64,000 nt of DNA from Cavia porcellus (taxonomy: Eukaryota; Chordata; Mammalia; Rodentia; Caviidae): NCBI RefSeq assembly GCF_034190915.1, contig NW_026947496.1, forward strand, positions 56,616,501-56,680,500. The letters run 5' to 3'. Both the position numbers and the translations under genes were made by a program. Positions 45,767 to 58,576 of the stretch are shown here, one piece after another. Under the pieces are notes generated by a model, which saw nothing but the letters and a program-made list of their open reading frames with translations, ran no database searches and was not told where the DNA came from. Position 1 is the stretch's first letter, and every line of letters begins with the position of its first letter.

Positions 45767-48329
45767 CGATGCTCTTAAAACTTCTGAGCCTAGCTTTCTT
45801 AACTCTTAGGTCAGTGCCAGCACAGATCTTTTCAGCATGAAACACACTTTACTCCCATTCAATATGTGTAGGAATTATATATTGTGGAGATACTTTAAAA
45901 CAGGTAAGATAAGGTTTAAGAATCTAAAGAAGAGAAGCAGCGATTTCCTTATAATTTGAACCACTAGATCCCAGAAAGATCGCTTCACTTACTACTCAAT
46001 GACAGAAATGAAGGTGGACATAGATCTTTAATTCTTAGTGTATATTTGACAGATATAAAACTCACAAAGAAAAATAATTAATCAGACCTCCTACTAATGA
46101 CCACAATATTTTTTATAAAAAATCATGAATGATGATATTGAAGTTTTCATCTCCATTTGGTGACTTTTAAATTTTTTTTATTCTAATGTATTAGAAGAAC
46201 TGTGACCATAATTATTTTTTGTCAAAAGGGTAGGAAAAATTTTATGCCTCTGGTTGATACATCCAGATATACAAAACACACAGAATGAATTTATTTTTCT
46301 AATGCATGTGATTCTGACCTCATGAGTCAATCTCCTTTAAAGAGCTGAATATTGGATTTTTCACCCTTAAGGACAGAAGTAGATGGGTTCTTAGTTCATT
46401 GTTTCACTATGCTTGAATGTTGAATAATTTTGCTGCATTTTACATTTGAGTGTAAATTAAAGATATGTCTTAGCATATACTGCTAACATGTTTATACAAT
46501 TACTAAAGAAAGTAACCTAAATTGAAAACAGCTTACATTTGAACCACATGTACCCTGCTTTTGTCCTGTTACTAAGTTTCAACATAAAAAGCAGAATCAA
46601 AACAACAGCAAAAATCCAACAGATTCTAACCTTAGCTCTGTATTGATGTTCGTTCTATTTGTAAAATTGAATATATTTCTGAGATATGGTACTTAAGCAA
46701 CTTAGAGTCAGAGTCTAAACTAGCATAAACAGTCCCACAAGGGAATGTTTTTATACCATCTATTCAAAAGTGGTTTCTGAACAAGTTTCCCTTAAAAATC
46801 AACATACTTCAGAGTAAGAGGAGAATGCTATGCTTATTCTCTCAAATTTCATGTCATCATTTGCACAATTCCTTTTAAAAAAATCAAACCAAATCATAGA
46901 ATTGCTTTTTATCTACCAAAATTTCTTAGTGAATAAAACTTCTTATGAATCTGCACTAAGGAGCAAATTCTTTTCTTTACAAAACAAAACCCATCCTTGC
47001 TACCTATGAGTGGTTCAGTTCCAACAGATCTAATCCAAATGTACGTTTGTTAAATTGCTCACAGATGACAAGAAATTGCAAATCAATAGACATGCCTTTT
47101 CTTCTATAACTTGGATAAACTGAATAAAACTTATGAGGCATCTCTCTTTCATTAATGCACTACATTTATTCCAGCATCAGTGAATTCACACTCTCAAACG
47201 ATAGCATGTTCCATGTCTTAAGTGAAATGTCTATGAGCAGATGCATTAGAGTGAATTTTCTCTTGCTCAGTTTATGATATTGGTATTTTGCAACATTCAT
47301 TGGTGTTATTTGATAAAGGAATTTTGCCAGTAGCTCAGGTTGCTTTCTCAGTGATCACACTATTTGTCATTAACAAGGCAGCTGCTTTTATTAGCTTCCT
47401 GGCACCAGTGTGACTTGTACCTGTTTTGTCAAGATGAATGTAACCTTGAAGACTGTCTGCAGTTCCAAGGATTTTTTTTTAACCACTGACAACAATTTCA
47501 TCAATTTTCCTCCCTAAGTCATGATTTCGAGCTTATTTAGGGTAGAGGGGTCACTGCTTTAAAAAATAATATGAACTATTTGAAGACTATTTCCAGCATT
47601 GGATAGTTTTTTAATGAAGTTGGAGCTTGCTATTTAATCATATTCAATATATTTACATGCTCATGTTTATGACTGTTACCTTTAGATGTTTTCAGCTTGA
47701 TGAAATTATTCCTTAAAATTCCTTTTTCTCAGCACAGCCTTCCCTCTTACTATAGATCTTCACGGGAGTCCTGGCCCTTGTTAAGATTAGCAATGCTTTC
47801 TCAAATGCATGACACAATTTAATAAGTAAGCCTCTTTATGTGACTTTGAAATATTTTTGAATGAGTAGGACAGACAATAGGAATAAAATAGAAATTTAAT
47901 AGTTGATTAAATTTTAGCTGAAGATCACTAATCGCCAGTCTTGGTAGAATATAGAATATTCTGCAGCGTAATGGAAATTCTATGACACATTAGGTCTGAC
48001 CTTTCATATTTGTGAAATTCATGGTGGAAAATGTGTTTATTAACTTTTGCTAAAAGTCTCTAATCTTCTGTAATAGGAGTCACAGAGGGATCCTAGATCA
48101 GAAATCTCCAGAAGTTGGAGACCCCCATGTTGATAAATACTTGTGCAGAACAAAGACTGGTTCATTGTACAGCTTGTTCTTACCCTAAGCAACTCATCAT
48201 AACTGGAGGAATGCAAGACAAGAAAATAGACTTTGGATGTCCAAATAAGCTTTCTGTCTTTAGTATGGCAGGCAAACAATATAGACCCCAGGAAAAAGAA
48301 CACTGTGAAGTTTGAATTCTGATCTTTTC
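45767..48329. other. Unclassified stretch
   Basis: AT-rich, with no recognised gene or repeat family. A 116-codon minus-strand frame at 48040-48390 has no supportable identity. Confidence 0.4.
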
Positions 48330-48570
48330 CCAGGCTAGTGCTGTGCGGTCCCATCCTCCCTGGTGCCATAGGACAGTGGTAGTGAATCACAGCTCCCGGT
48401 CACTCATGTGATGCCAAGGTTGTTCAGCTGACACTCTACAATGCACTGTTACTAAGCTATGATGTTCTCTAGGCTAGGGATATTAAATGCATTTTGACAT
48501 ACGATATTTTTCAACTTATTATGAGTTTACTGAGTTGTATCCCTACCCTAAATCAAGGAGTATCTTTATA
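48330..48570 (+). mobile_element. Possible DNA-transposon (MER-type) fossil
   Basis: TATTAAATGCATTTTGACAT, then ACGATATTTTTCAACTTATT and ATGAGTTTACTGAGTTGTAT resemble a MER-type non-autonomous DNA transposon end known in mammals. I am not sure of the family. Confidence 0.3.
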
Positions 48571-51106
48571 AAGCAAAGGACTGATTGAGTACTGTAAAGT
48601 AATAGAGGCTGTTTGCTTTTGCCTTTCTTAATTCCAGTCTTCTCATCTTTAACTGTGTTTCACCTTGTGACAAGAAATCCTCTCAAGCACTATTTATTGC
48701 ATGTTTGGTTTTAATTTTTATTTTTATGTGTTTATACTTTCTATAGGCTGTTCACAGTAATTGTAAACTTGAATGAAGTCCATTTAGGGATTTAAAAACC
48801 ATGAGGCTTAGAGAGTTATGTTAATTTCCCTCCCAACCAATTGCTTTTAATTGGTTAAGACTGAGCCCAAATGCAGGTCTTTGCTACTCTAAGCCTGTGT
48901 GATTGGTCTGCATGTTAAATACCCTTGTAAAAAACACATAGCACCACATCTTATATTCTTGTTTTAAAATTCTTGAAAATTTACTATTGTCTATAGAAAA
49001 AGCACAATCCCTTTAGTGTGACACTGATGTCCATGGATACTCTGGATCACACCTGCATTTTTACCCGCATGGACCATATCACTGTGGAACATCTTTACCT
49101 TTTTTGCTTTCATACCTAAGCATTAAATTTCCCCCTTATTAGTCAGGCATTCTTTGCCGTTTTTTTTTTTTTCTTATACAAGTCCAAAGTTGTACTCACT
49201 TTGTGTTCCTCTGTACCCATGTTAGGCAGCATTATCATTTATTCTTCCGTGACAGACACTGCAAAAGCACAAAAAAGTGACATCTAAAATGTCTTACTCA
49301 CCAGTGTAACTGTCTACCCTTGTGACAGTCAACAGAGTACAAAACCAACAAACAACTAACAAGAAAGTTATCTACATGTGGTTTTGGGAGTGTAGATTTA
49401 AAGATCTCCTTCCAGACAAAGAGTTGACAGTGAGCTTCCTAAATTAGCCCTTTATGTCTTAAATTTTGAGAATTTTTGCCCACACATAGTTCCATGGATG
49501 TGCTGCTGTAAATAGAAACACTGCTGCTTCATGGAGCTTTGAAAGTCATAAGAGACTGAGAATGCCTTTGAAAGAGTCTTATGTAGCAAAAGTTGAGAGT
49601 TTTCATCTTTCAAAGAATGGAGAATGAGCTAAGGCAATGAGGGTATCAGGAGAAGGGAGACCCTTCCTGCCAGGGTAACAATCTTCTCGTCCATCACATA
49701 CTTGCACTCTTCTCTGAACCCTGGAACACTCTCTCCCTTTGAACATGTTTAAGGCACCCAGAAAAGTTTATACTAAAATTGAAATGTACCTACTCACTAT
49801 TAACTTTTCTCTTATTTATTTCACCTAAGCATGCATATTTTTAAAAAGAAAAAGCTATTGAATAAGATAATTTAGTCTCTCCACATTGTAAATATTATCA
49901 CTTCTCAGATTCTAAATTTTTGAAAATGAAGATTTTTTGTAGCCAAAATTGCCAATTCTTTCGTAGTTTTATAAATCAGTGTTTAGAAATTGGCGTAGAG
50001 CTGAGGCTATAGTAAGGCCTCAATATAAATGCTTTGAAAAAACAATCACTACTTAGAAACTCAACCACTAATGAACACTTAGATTATTTTCATTTTCCTC
50101 ATATTATAAATAGTATTTCCACTTACATATTTAGTGATTTCTCTCAGTGGAGTTCCTAAAAGATATTCATCATATTTATGTGGTATGCATATCTCTGAGT
50201 TTGTGATAATATATTCCAATTTTATTTCATTTATTTCATATTGTTCTAATTTTACCTTTTCTCTGTCAGTATATGAATGTTTAATTAATTTTATTTTTCC
50301 AGATTTGAGAAGTCTTTTTTAAAAAAATATTTGAAGGAGTAACAGGTGTGTGATTTTTATCTTTATCCTGTTGTGACGCTAGATTTTTAGTCTATTTCTC
50401 TTATAGCCTCTTAGGATTCCTAGGATGAAAGGTAGAGGACACATATAGTGCTTTAAAATACCCTCACTTAACAAATCAATAAATATTTATTGAATTTTAT
50501 ATACACTGAGGGTAAAAATTTGAGGAATATGTAATTTAAATATAATCTGTATCTAACACAATCTAGTGGGAAAAGAGACTTGGGTATAAAGTATATAATA
50601 TAGATGTGAGAGAATATTATTTATAGAAAGAGACAAGAAAGCCTCATTGTAACCTACAGAGCTGTCTATGAAGACCAGGTGGAGAAGCCAGGCTTCCAGC
50701 TGTCTAAGGAAGGCTTAGATTCTGGGACAGACAGGGAAGGTACACAGGGAGGAACGTGTGGCCAAGTGAGCATGTCAGTGTGTCAGTGGAACAGGCTAAA
50801 GAATGATGTGATAATAAGACTGGATGGCAAAGGCGAAGGAATGTGCTTCTTAATAGCAGAGTAAGGATTTGGTACGTAAACTGAGTTAATGAAGATGAAT
50901 CTTGAAGAATCAAATTAAAAGTAGCAAAAACCTCACAGAACAAGATATTCTGATATCTTTTTCAACACTTATCTCAATCCTGTAGGGTAATTTATTTCCT
51001 ACTTATTGGATGAATAGATTTACATTACTCCATGTCAGCAAGACATACAATTTCCATTTACAGGCAAGTGTATTGATACCATATATTGTTTTATAGTAGG
51101 CGAAGA
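48571..51106. other. Unclassified stretch
   Basis: A purine-rich section at about 50670-50870 may be an old repeat, but no family is assigned. No gene supported. Confidence 0.4.
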
Positions 51107-51142
51107 AACAAAGAAGGAAGGAAGGAAAGAAAGGAAGAAGGC
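51107..51142. repeat. GAAG/GAAA purine microsatellite
   Basis: AAGAAGGAAGGAAGGAAAGA followed by AAGGAAGAAGG. Confidence 0.85.
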
Positions 51143-52231
51143 AAGCATTTAAGTCTAAGGTAATCTCAGAAAGTGAACATATAAGGCAGAATGGCAGCTA
51201 GATATGAAAAAAGCAGCAATAAAGATTTTTTTTATCTAGATATTCAACATGGAAGGGAGATGAAGAAAGCAAGAGGTTGAATTCCTTACATCCCACCTGA
51301 TTACATAGTTTAAAGAAAATATGTTCTATAATTTTAAATAACATTATGTGAGTGCCCCTAGCACATTATCCCTAACACTTGCAATTATAGTGCCAAAACA
51401 ATTAACTTAAAGAAAGAATCACGAAAAATTGGAATTTATTTTTACTGGCTTTTAAATCCATATTGGTCTGTTTCCCATTTAGGAAGATATTTTTTCTCCT
51501 TTTCTTGTGAAGTGGCAGTATTGTGCATTAGTATTGTTGAAGCAAGAGAATAGAGAACACAAATTAAACAGCTTATTTTGGAATGAGTGTCCTTTTAGAT
51601 CTTTGTCTTTTGAAATTTAAAGGTCAGTAATAGTTTCTATATGTAAATTTAGTTGTGAAATACATTGCACATTACTGGCACCAGCAAATGGGAAATATCA
51701 CAAATTTATCATGGGGATGGGTCAGGAGCATGGTGGGTCGTTATGCACATAGAATGACAACTAATGACAGTTTTAAAAATTCTTTCTTTTTTAGAGATTC
51801 TTTCACGTGCACTCAAAGATAAAATTTACTTTACTCATGTTTCCAACCCAAATTCAATATCTTCTTAGACAATGTAATGGGTTGCAATCCTTTATTCTGT
51901 AAAGAATCAACTGGACTTCTGCCCTTCAATAAAAACTTTAATAACAGCTCTCCTGGAAAATCTTTTGTGGTCAAGTCTTACTTTCAGTTTTGATTTGGAT
52001 ACTTTGTACTGAAAGTAGATGATCTGAACTGACAGGAAACACTGACACTGTGATATGTGAAGCTATAGGATTCTTTCTTTTAAGAGGTTTAAAGTGCTGT
52101 CACGTAGTTCTTTATTCTTTAAAATGTCAGTGGAATAGATGGATGCTGGTTTACAAATTACATTTTCCCATGCTCAAAAAATGTTTAATTTTCTCGTACA
52201 AAGCATTAATATGGAAGGGGAGGATAAAGGA
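51143..52231. other. Unclassified stretch
   Basis: No gene or family recognised. Confidence 0.4.
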
Positions 52232-52291
52232 AGAGAGAGAGAGAGAGAGAGAGAGGAGAGGGAGGGAGAGAAAGAGAGAGAGAGAGAGAGG
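52232..52291. repeat. (GA)n microsatellite
   Basis: Two runs of GA interrupted by GGAGAGGGAGGGAGAGAAAG. The Arg-Glu repeats in the 107-codon frame at 52050-52373 come from this tract. Confidence 0.95.
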
Positions 52292-52499
52292 CATCATCAA
52301 ACTACTGGAGTTTAGGTTATCTAAGTTAGATTACCCATCATCATTGCTTTATAGTGAAGACATGGAATTTTAGACCACTGAAATTCAGGGGCTATTTGTT
52401 ACTGGAGCATGACCTCTTCAACCCTGACTATACAGTATGAATAGTTACTATATACAAACACTCTTTTGAAATATCTACCAAAATTCACATTTAATAAAA

Positions 52500-52690
52500 A
52501 TTTCAGATCAAAACCCTATTTCTAACATCTACTCACTGTGTAGATAGAGCAAAACATTTAATTTTCCTGAGTTTTAATTTCCATTTATAGATAAGCCAAA
52601 AGTACATATCTTACATTGCAACTGTAAGAATTAATAGGAAACCTTGATCAGTGTCTGGTCTTTATGATTAAATGGTAAGCAATAAATAGA
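52500..52690 (+). mobile_element. MIR SINE remnant, sense
   Basis: TTTCAGATCAAAACCCTATT, then CTCACTGTGTAGATAGAGCA, then AATTTTCCTGAGTTTTAATT, then ACTGTAAGAATTAATAGGAA follow MIR order. Diverged. Confidence 0.55.
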
Positions 52691-53329
52691 GAATCCACAA
52701 TGTATTATATGAGATAATGAACATCACAAAAATAGATCAGATGAAGTATTTATGCTCCTTGCTATCTTCTGCTATTTTGCTTCTGTCTTCTAAAACCTCA
52801 GTCCTGAAATTATGGGAACTTCTAGTGTGCTAAAAATAAATAATTGTTTGATTAATCAGATTAGTTTCATAATTTTCTTATTATATATAGTGACAAAGAG
52901 CAATTTTATTTTTTATCTTAATCTATGTCTTCCCAATTTTGAGTTGCTGATTCTCTTTTTTGGAAGAAACAGTTAAAGGTCTGTCTGTATCATATTTCTA
53001 GGCTTTTTGGTTTTTCTTATCCCCTAGGAAGAATGTGTCTCGTTATCACCATGAGATCCTATATGTCTTTCTTTCTGAAGCTTCTACTTTTCTTTCCAAT
53101 ATTGACTTGTCATTTTCTACTACGTTATTACTAAGAGATCAAAGATGGCTTTACATTTTAAAAAGAACTGAGCAGGCTTTGTTTTAATTTTTATTAGTTA
53201 TCTGGGAAAAAGTCCATGTGTTTTTATGTGCCTGGAAATATTATTTTAATTGTAAAAGATCAAAAGCTTTCCCCCTAAGGTCAGCAATAAGACAGTATTT
53301 TTGTCACTGCTGATCAGCTCACTTCTAGC
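52691..53329. other. Unclassified stretch
   Basis: Nothing recognised. Confidence 0.4.
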
Positions 53330-53705
53330 GCAATCAGGGAACTAGAGCAATTAGGCAATTAAAAAAGAAAAAGTCATCCAAATTGGAAAAGCAAAAGTAG
53401 AACTATTCCCCTTGTTGATGACATGGTTCTGTACAGAAAAGAAATACTAAAGAATCCACACACAAAAATCAATCCTATTTAATATAATAAGTGAATTTGG
53501 CATAGTTGAAGGTGTAGCATCATTTGATAAAAATTAGTTGCACTGGTAATGAATAATCTGGAAAGGAAATTTAAATGAACAGTTCTGTTACAACAGCATC
53601 AAAGGGAATGAAGTAATTAGGAATAAATTTGATTAAGGATGTCCTAGACTTATAAATTGAAAATTACAAAGCATTGCTAAAAGAAATTAAGAAGACATAA
53701 ATAAG
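53330..53705 (+). mobile_element. Old L1 ORF2 fragment (RT region), sense
   Basis: Translated in pieces it gives LVDDMVLY around 53411-53434 (RT motif C with both Asp codons present), preceded by HPNWKSKSRT-type sequence and followed by ISEFGIVEGVAS and later L1 words. Many stops. It is much older than L1-A and lacks the 3' end. Confidence 0.75.
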
Positions 53706-56099
53706 TGGACATTTTAACCATCAGGTGTTTTGCCATTGCCAGTATTTTATATATTATTTTATATTTTAATCTTGTATTAATTATAGCTATTTGTTGGAAG
53801 CAGAACTGCATTACAAATATCATTTGATAAGTGACTTCACACTAAGATCAAGATATTCTAGTTGTGGAAAGGATTAAAAGATACCTACAGCATATAAAAT
53901 ATATGGTTCTGTTTTTGTCATAAAGAAATTAATGGGTGCTCTGTATTATTTCCATACTTAATTACTGTCCTTATGAGGGTCATATAAAATCAAATATAAC
54001 TTGTCATTCAAAATTCTCCAAAATAAGAGTATTAGAATATCTGCATCCTAACCTATCACTCAATTTAGAGACTTATTTTATTGTGTTACAAAAGTGTTTA
54101 CTTTTTATCCCATCATCTCTATTAATGTTTCCTCAGTTTAATAACTTACAGTGAACACTTTCTTAAATATCATTTTCAGAAAATTAAAATCATAAGTTAA
54201 AATTAAGTCCTAATAAAATCCCCCCTCTTCTACTACATGTTTTATGAATACCATGGCCCCTTATATAAACTTAACAACGGTGTTATATGCATTTACACTT
54301 TCAGATGAGACTTCTCCCTATGGAAAACTTAACTGTCCAGGATATCAGACTTTATTGATCCAGCAGAATACAAGAGGAAATAACATGTGGAACCAGTTGA
54401 AATGACGAGTAAATTGAATACTTTTCAATGCTTCACTTTAGATGAAGGAATTGTATGGTATGTAAATTATGTCAAAACCGTAACAAAAGTCAAACAAATA
54501 CATAATACTAAAATACATTAAAGTTGAATGTATATAGAAAACATGCAATGAACTGCAGTAAATATTTTAGATTATAACTATTTTAATATGGAGAAACCCC
54601 AAATAAGACACAGTTGATGTTTATGAACTATGACGTTTCTAAGATATTAAATCTACCATTATACACACGATGTAATTATTAATATATTGGTTAACAGTGT
54701 AATAGAGATTGAGTATTTCCATCCAAAATAGTTGGAACCAGAATTGTTCAGATCTTGGATGTTGTTAGTTATTGAAATATTGGCATAGATTATCTGTTGA
54801 GAATTGTAATCCAAATTTTCATGTTTGTCAGAATCTAAAATATTTTTAAGTGCTGATGTGACAGCCAAATTGTTTTAGATTTCAGAGTATTTCAAATATC
54901 AGATTTTTGAATTAAAAGACTTTTTAATCTGTACAACAATTTTTGATAAAATTTATCTACAAGTAACATCCTTCAATATTGGTGGCATAAACATTATTGA
55001 CTTAAAAACTTCTCTGATATACATGTAGATAGTCCATGACAGATAAGGAGGCACAAAGTACATGATTCTATGCTTTTAATTTGTTCTTTCTCAATCACCC
55101 TCAATCATACCTTTAGCTTCATGGTTCCAATTCTAGCTATCATACTTACATTTTCATCTCAAGAAAAAAATATCGAGAGGAATATGCTTCTTTCTTTGAT
55201 GATGGTTTCCAAAATCTGCACATAATTTTTCCAGTTTTTCCCATCAACATAGTGTATTTAAAGGGTATCTGGAGTCTATACTTGGCTTAGCAATAAGATT
55301 GACTCACGGAGAAATTTTAGTCAAGAAAACAAAAGGGAAAATTTGTGTTGAGTGACACTTTACCATCAATGTCCACTCAACAAAGAGGCAGGCTGCCCAG
55401 TACTACTTCATAAGTATTTTCATTGTTTTCTTGAGCAGAGAAAATAATTTGTGGAATTTTTCCTCTCTGACCTGGACCGCATTCTAAATTCTTCATGTCC
55501 ATATTGCTTATCACTTAGGATGAATGAGCAGCCTTAAACAGAGCCACAGACTGATAGGGAAGGGGAGGAAACTGAGGATAGTTACATCCTAGTTGATAAT
55601 CAATTTGATACTATGGAGGTGAATGAATTGTTGGAGCGCACAGTAAATTGGAGAAAACTTCCTTGTTTCATGTTGCACTTGGATTTTTGTTCCATTATTG
55701 CAACTCTGGAATTGTGTATCCATTGTTTAAAGATACCTTAGACATGCTGAGAAGTTAGAAAATCTGAATTTTTATTGAAAAATTAGATTTCATGAGAAAT
55801 CTGTTTTTGTAGTGTTGCTTCTAATGTTTAAAAACTTTGTAACTTTCCTGTGGACCATTGATTTGGGACATTTGTCTGAAAAAAGTAAGATGACGTAAAA
55901 ATGGTTGGCCAGTCCGACTCTGAACTTAATGTTGGAAATCATTAGGAAAAGTGATCAAAATGAGCAGAACTTATTGTCATCATTACAGGTTTATTACACA
56001 TTAGACTGTCATCGTTACCGAGCATTTATGGTGGCAAGTATTGAGTTCATACCTTTTTGTGCTCATTATTACATCTCGTTCCTGCAAAGTGTTGCGTGC
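53706..56099. other. Unclassified stretch
   Basis: AT-rich. TTGTATGGTATGTAAATTATG at about 54450-54470 hints at another tiny L1 3' remnant. No gene supported. Confidence 0.35.
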
Positions 56100-56240
56100 A
56101 TTCTTTTTTACAGGCAACACTGGGTAGTTGAAGGCCAGAGTACTTAACTAACATGCCTAGAGTCACACAGCTGGCAAATGACAGAGCTGAAATTTGAATC
56201 TGGGCCTGTATAATGGCCCAGTTCAGGCTTGTAACCCATA
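56100..56240 (-). mobile_element. MIR SINE remnant, antisense
   Basis: GAGTCACACAGCTGGCAAAT, then GACAGAGCTGAAATTTGAAT and CTGGGCCTGTA are the reversed MIR core, better conserved than the other MIR copies here. Confidence 0.7.
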
Positions 56241-57509
56241 TGCAATACTGTGTGCAAATTCTTGCCTTCTTCAGCACAACATATGGTGGCTTTATCACAG
56301 TATGAAAATAAATACTTGACAAGTAGGTACACAGAATCTCAATATTTAACTTTAAACACAGTGTCACCCCTGTCAGAGAAGCAGCCTGGAGGACAGTGGC
56401 AGGAGTATTCACCAAACACTGCAGTGCTTCCAGAGGTCTCCCAGCTCTCAGAGTCATACATCATATTTAAACCACATCTGGAAGGACATCACACCACTCA
56501 GCCCATTAAATAAAAGGGTTTTTTGACAGTTACCACTTCATGGTTTTAAATCCACAGTAGAACTGTGCAACTTATTTAGCACAGGTGTTTAATTGTAACA
56601 AATTGGAGAAAATCCCAGTATTCAATGATCCTCAAACTAACACTACCATCTGGGTAGAGCAAGGTAATGATTTTCTATCAACAAACTGATTTATAAATTT
56701 CAAGGGTGGTGGCTTGTTGGGAGGTCTCCAGGGGCAGGTCAGGAATTTGGGCATGCGTGGATAAGGCAGAGTATTTAAACCTTCTCCCTGGTAACAAAAT
56801 ATTGTGTAAAGATGAACAAGACAGTTTTGTGCTTTTTTGGCCTTTTAATGCAGCATTAAATGCAGTATTAAATATTATAAACTTTTGAACATTTTGGTGA
56901 ATGAGAGATAACACCACCATTGTTTTTTATTAAGGTAATATTATGTTGACTATTTTTGATAACTTTCTGTTTAGAAAGAGAATATAAGCATTTCTTTGGT
57001 TTTCTATTATGGTCACTGTATGTTTTGGTTAATCAAAAAACTTTTAAAAAACAGATCAAAAGAGGATATCTAGTCAATGTAAATGAAGTGTTAAGAATTA
57101 GATTTACCTTCTCTTCTGAAAACAACAGAAAAACTGGGCAGAGTATATGAATTAGTGGCTTTCAATACACTGAACTTTAGGAATGTAAGACAGTAATGTC
57201 CAAAAGACAGTAAAAAAAAAATCTGTGATGAGCTCTATAACTGACATTGTTTACTGACTTGAGGGAGTTTTCAGGCAACAACAAAGGAAGAGAGAACTGA
57301 GGGGGAAGGTGGTGGATTTTTTCAGTTGCAGAGACAGTGCTGAGTCTGGGGAGACCAAAGTTGTTAGACTGAAGAGAATACTAAAGACTAGAAAGCTGCA
57401 CACAGAGATTTTTGGAGAATTCAGAGGATATCTCCAGATATTCAGTAGGGTTACTATACTAAAAGATGTCACTAACCATAATGAAAAAGCAAGTCTAAAA
57501 TGACATTTT
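56241..57509. other. Unclassified stretch
   Basis: Several overlapping frames of 60-90 codons on both strands without recognised motifs. Confidence 0.4.
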
Positions 57510-58218
57510 CATATCAGTTAAGATTGCTACTGTTTAAAATAAACACTCACACAATAAAAAAGCTGAAAAATACAAATACTGGCAAAGATGTGAAAAAACT
57601 CTTGTGTATTGCTGGTTGGAATGTAAAAAGTTTGGAGTCTCCTTAAAAATTGGTATTGTGTTCTAAAATTTAAACATGCACTCATCGTATGATCTAGATA
57701 TTCTTCTTCTGGCTTTATATTTATAAAAATTGAAAGCAGGAATTGAATAGATATTTTTAAATCATATGCTCATGGCAGCATTATTAGCCAAACCACAAAA
57801 ATTTAAACACACACACACACACACACTTTACACAACATACATCACACATGAACATTACTCTATTTAGTTTTAAGAGGGAATGAAATTCCAATGCACCTTA
57901 TAAACTGGATAAATCCTGAAGATATTAAGCTAAAGTTAGTTGCAAAAGGACAAACAATAAGATTTTGTGAGGCTCCTAGTGTAGTCAAATTCATAGATTA
58001 ACTTTAGGATGGAGGTTGCTAAGGTCTGAAGGGAAAGAGGAAATAAGAAGTGACTCTTTAATAGTTATTTAATATTTACAGCATTTAAATTAGAGAAGGT
58101 GAAAAGCATTCTAGTGATACCTAGTGTAATGTTTGCAAAGCAGTGTGAAGGTATCTAATCCTATTGAATTTTGTATGGGAATTTTATATTATGCATATTC
58201 GCTACAATGAAAGAAAGA
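57510..58218 (+). mobile_element. Old L1 3' end, sense
   Basis: GGCAAAGATGTGAAAAAACT, then TTGCTGGTTGGAATGTAAAA, then CTCATGGCAGCATTATTAGC, and later GGATGGAGGTTGCTAAGGTC, are in the order of the ancient L1 C-terminus and 3' UTR. A CA microsatellite lies within it. Confidence 0.75.
57806..57828. repeat. (CA)n microsatellite
   Basis: About 11 CA units within the old L1 3' end. Confidence 0.95.
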
Positions 58219-58576
58219 AAAAAGAGAGTATAGTGTTTGTTTTTATTTATATAGAATTCTAAAGAAATTACATGAATTTATATATTTTAAATTTTAAAAA
58301 TAACTGACATATATTAAAGTATACATATTTATGGGGTAACATGACGTTTTCATGCATGTACAAATAATCTCATGTTCTAAACACAACAAACATATCTATT
58401 ACCTTATTTATCATTTTATGCTAAAGACATTTCAACTATTTTTTGCTAGCTTTTTGAAATATGTAGTTGTTGTTGTTAACCTGCAGTCACCTTGCTATGC
58501 AACTGAACAGGAGCACTTCTTATTCTTAACCACAATAGCACCCACTGATCAACCATTTAAACCAATTTATTTTGAC

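Noticed and set aside
48040..48390. 116-codon minus-strand frame.
   Set aside because: No family features; the opposite strand is open too over part of it, which indicates a stop-poor chance region.
52050..52373. 107-codon frame with Arg-Glu repeats.
   Set aside because: It is the translation of a (GA)n microsatellite.
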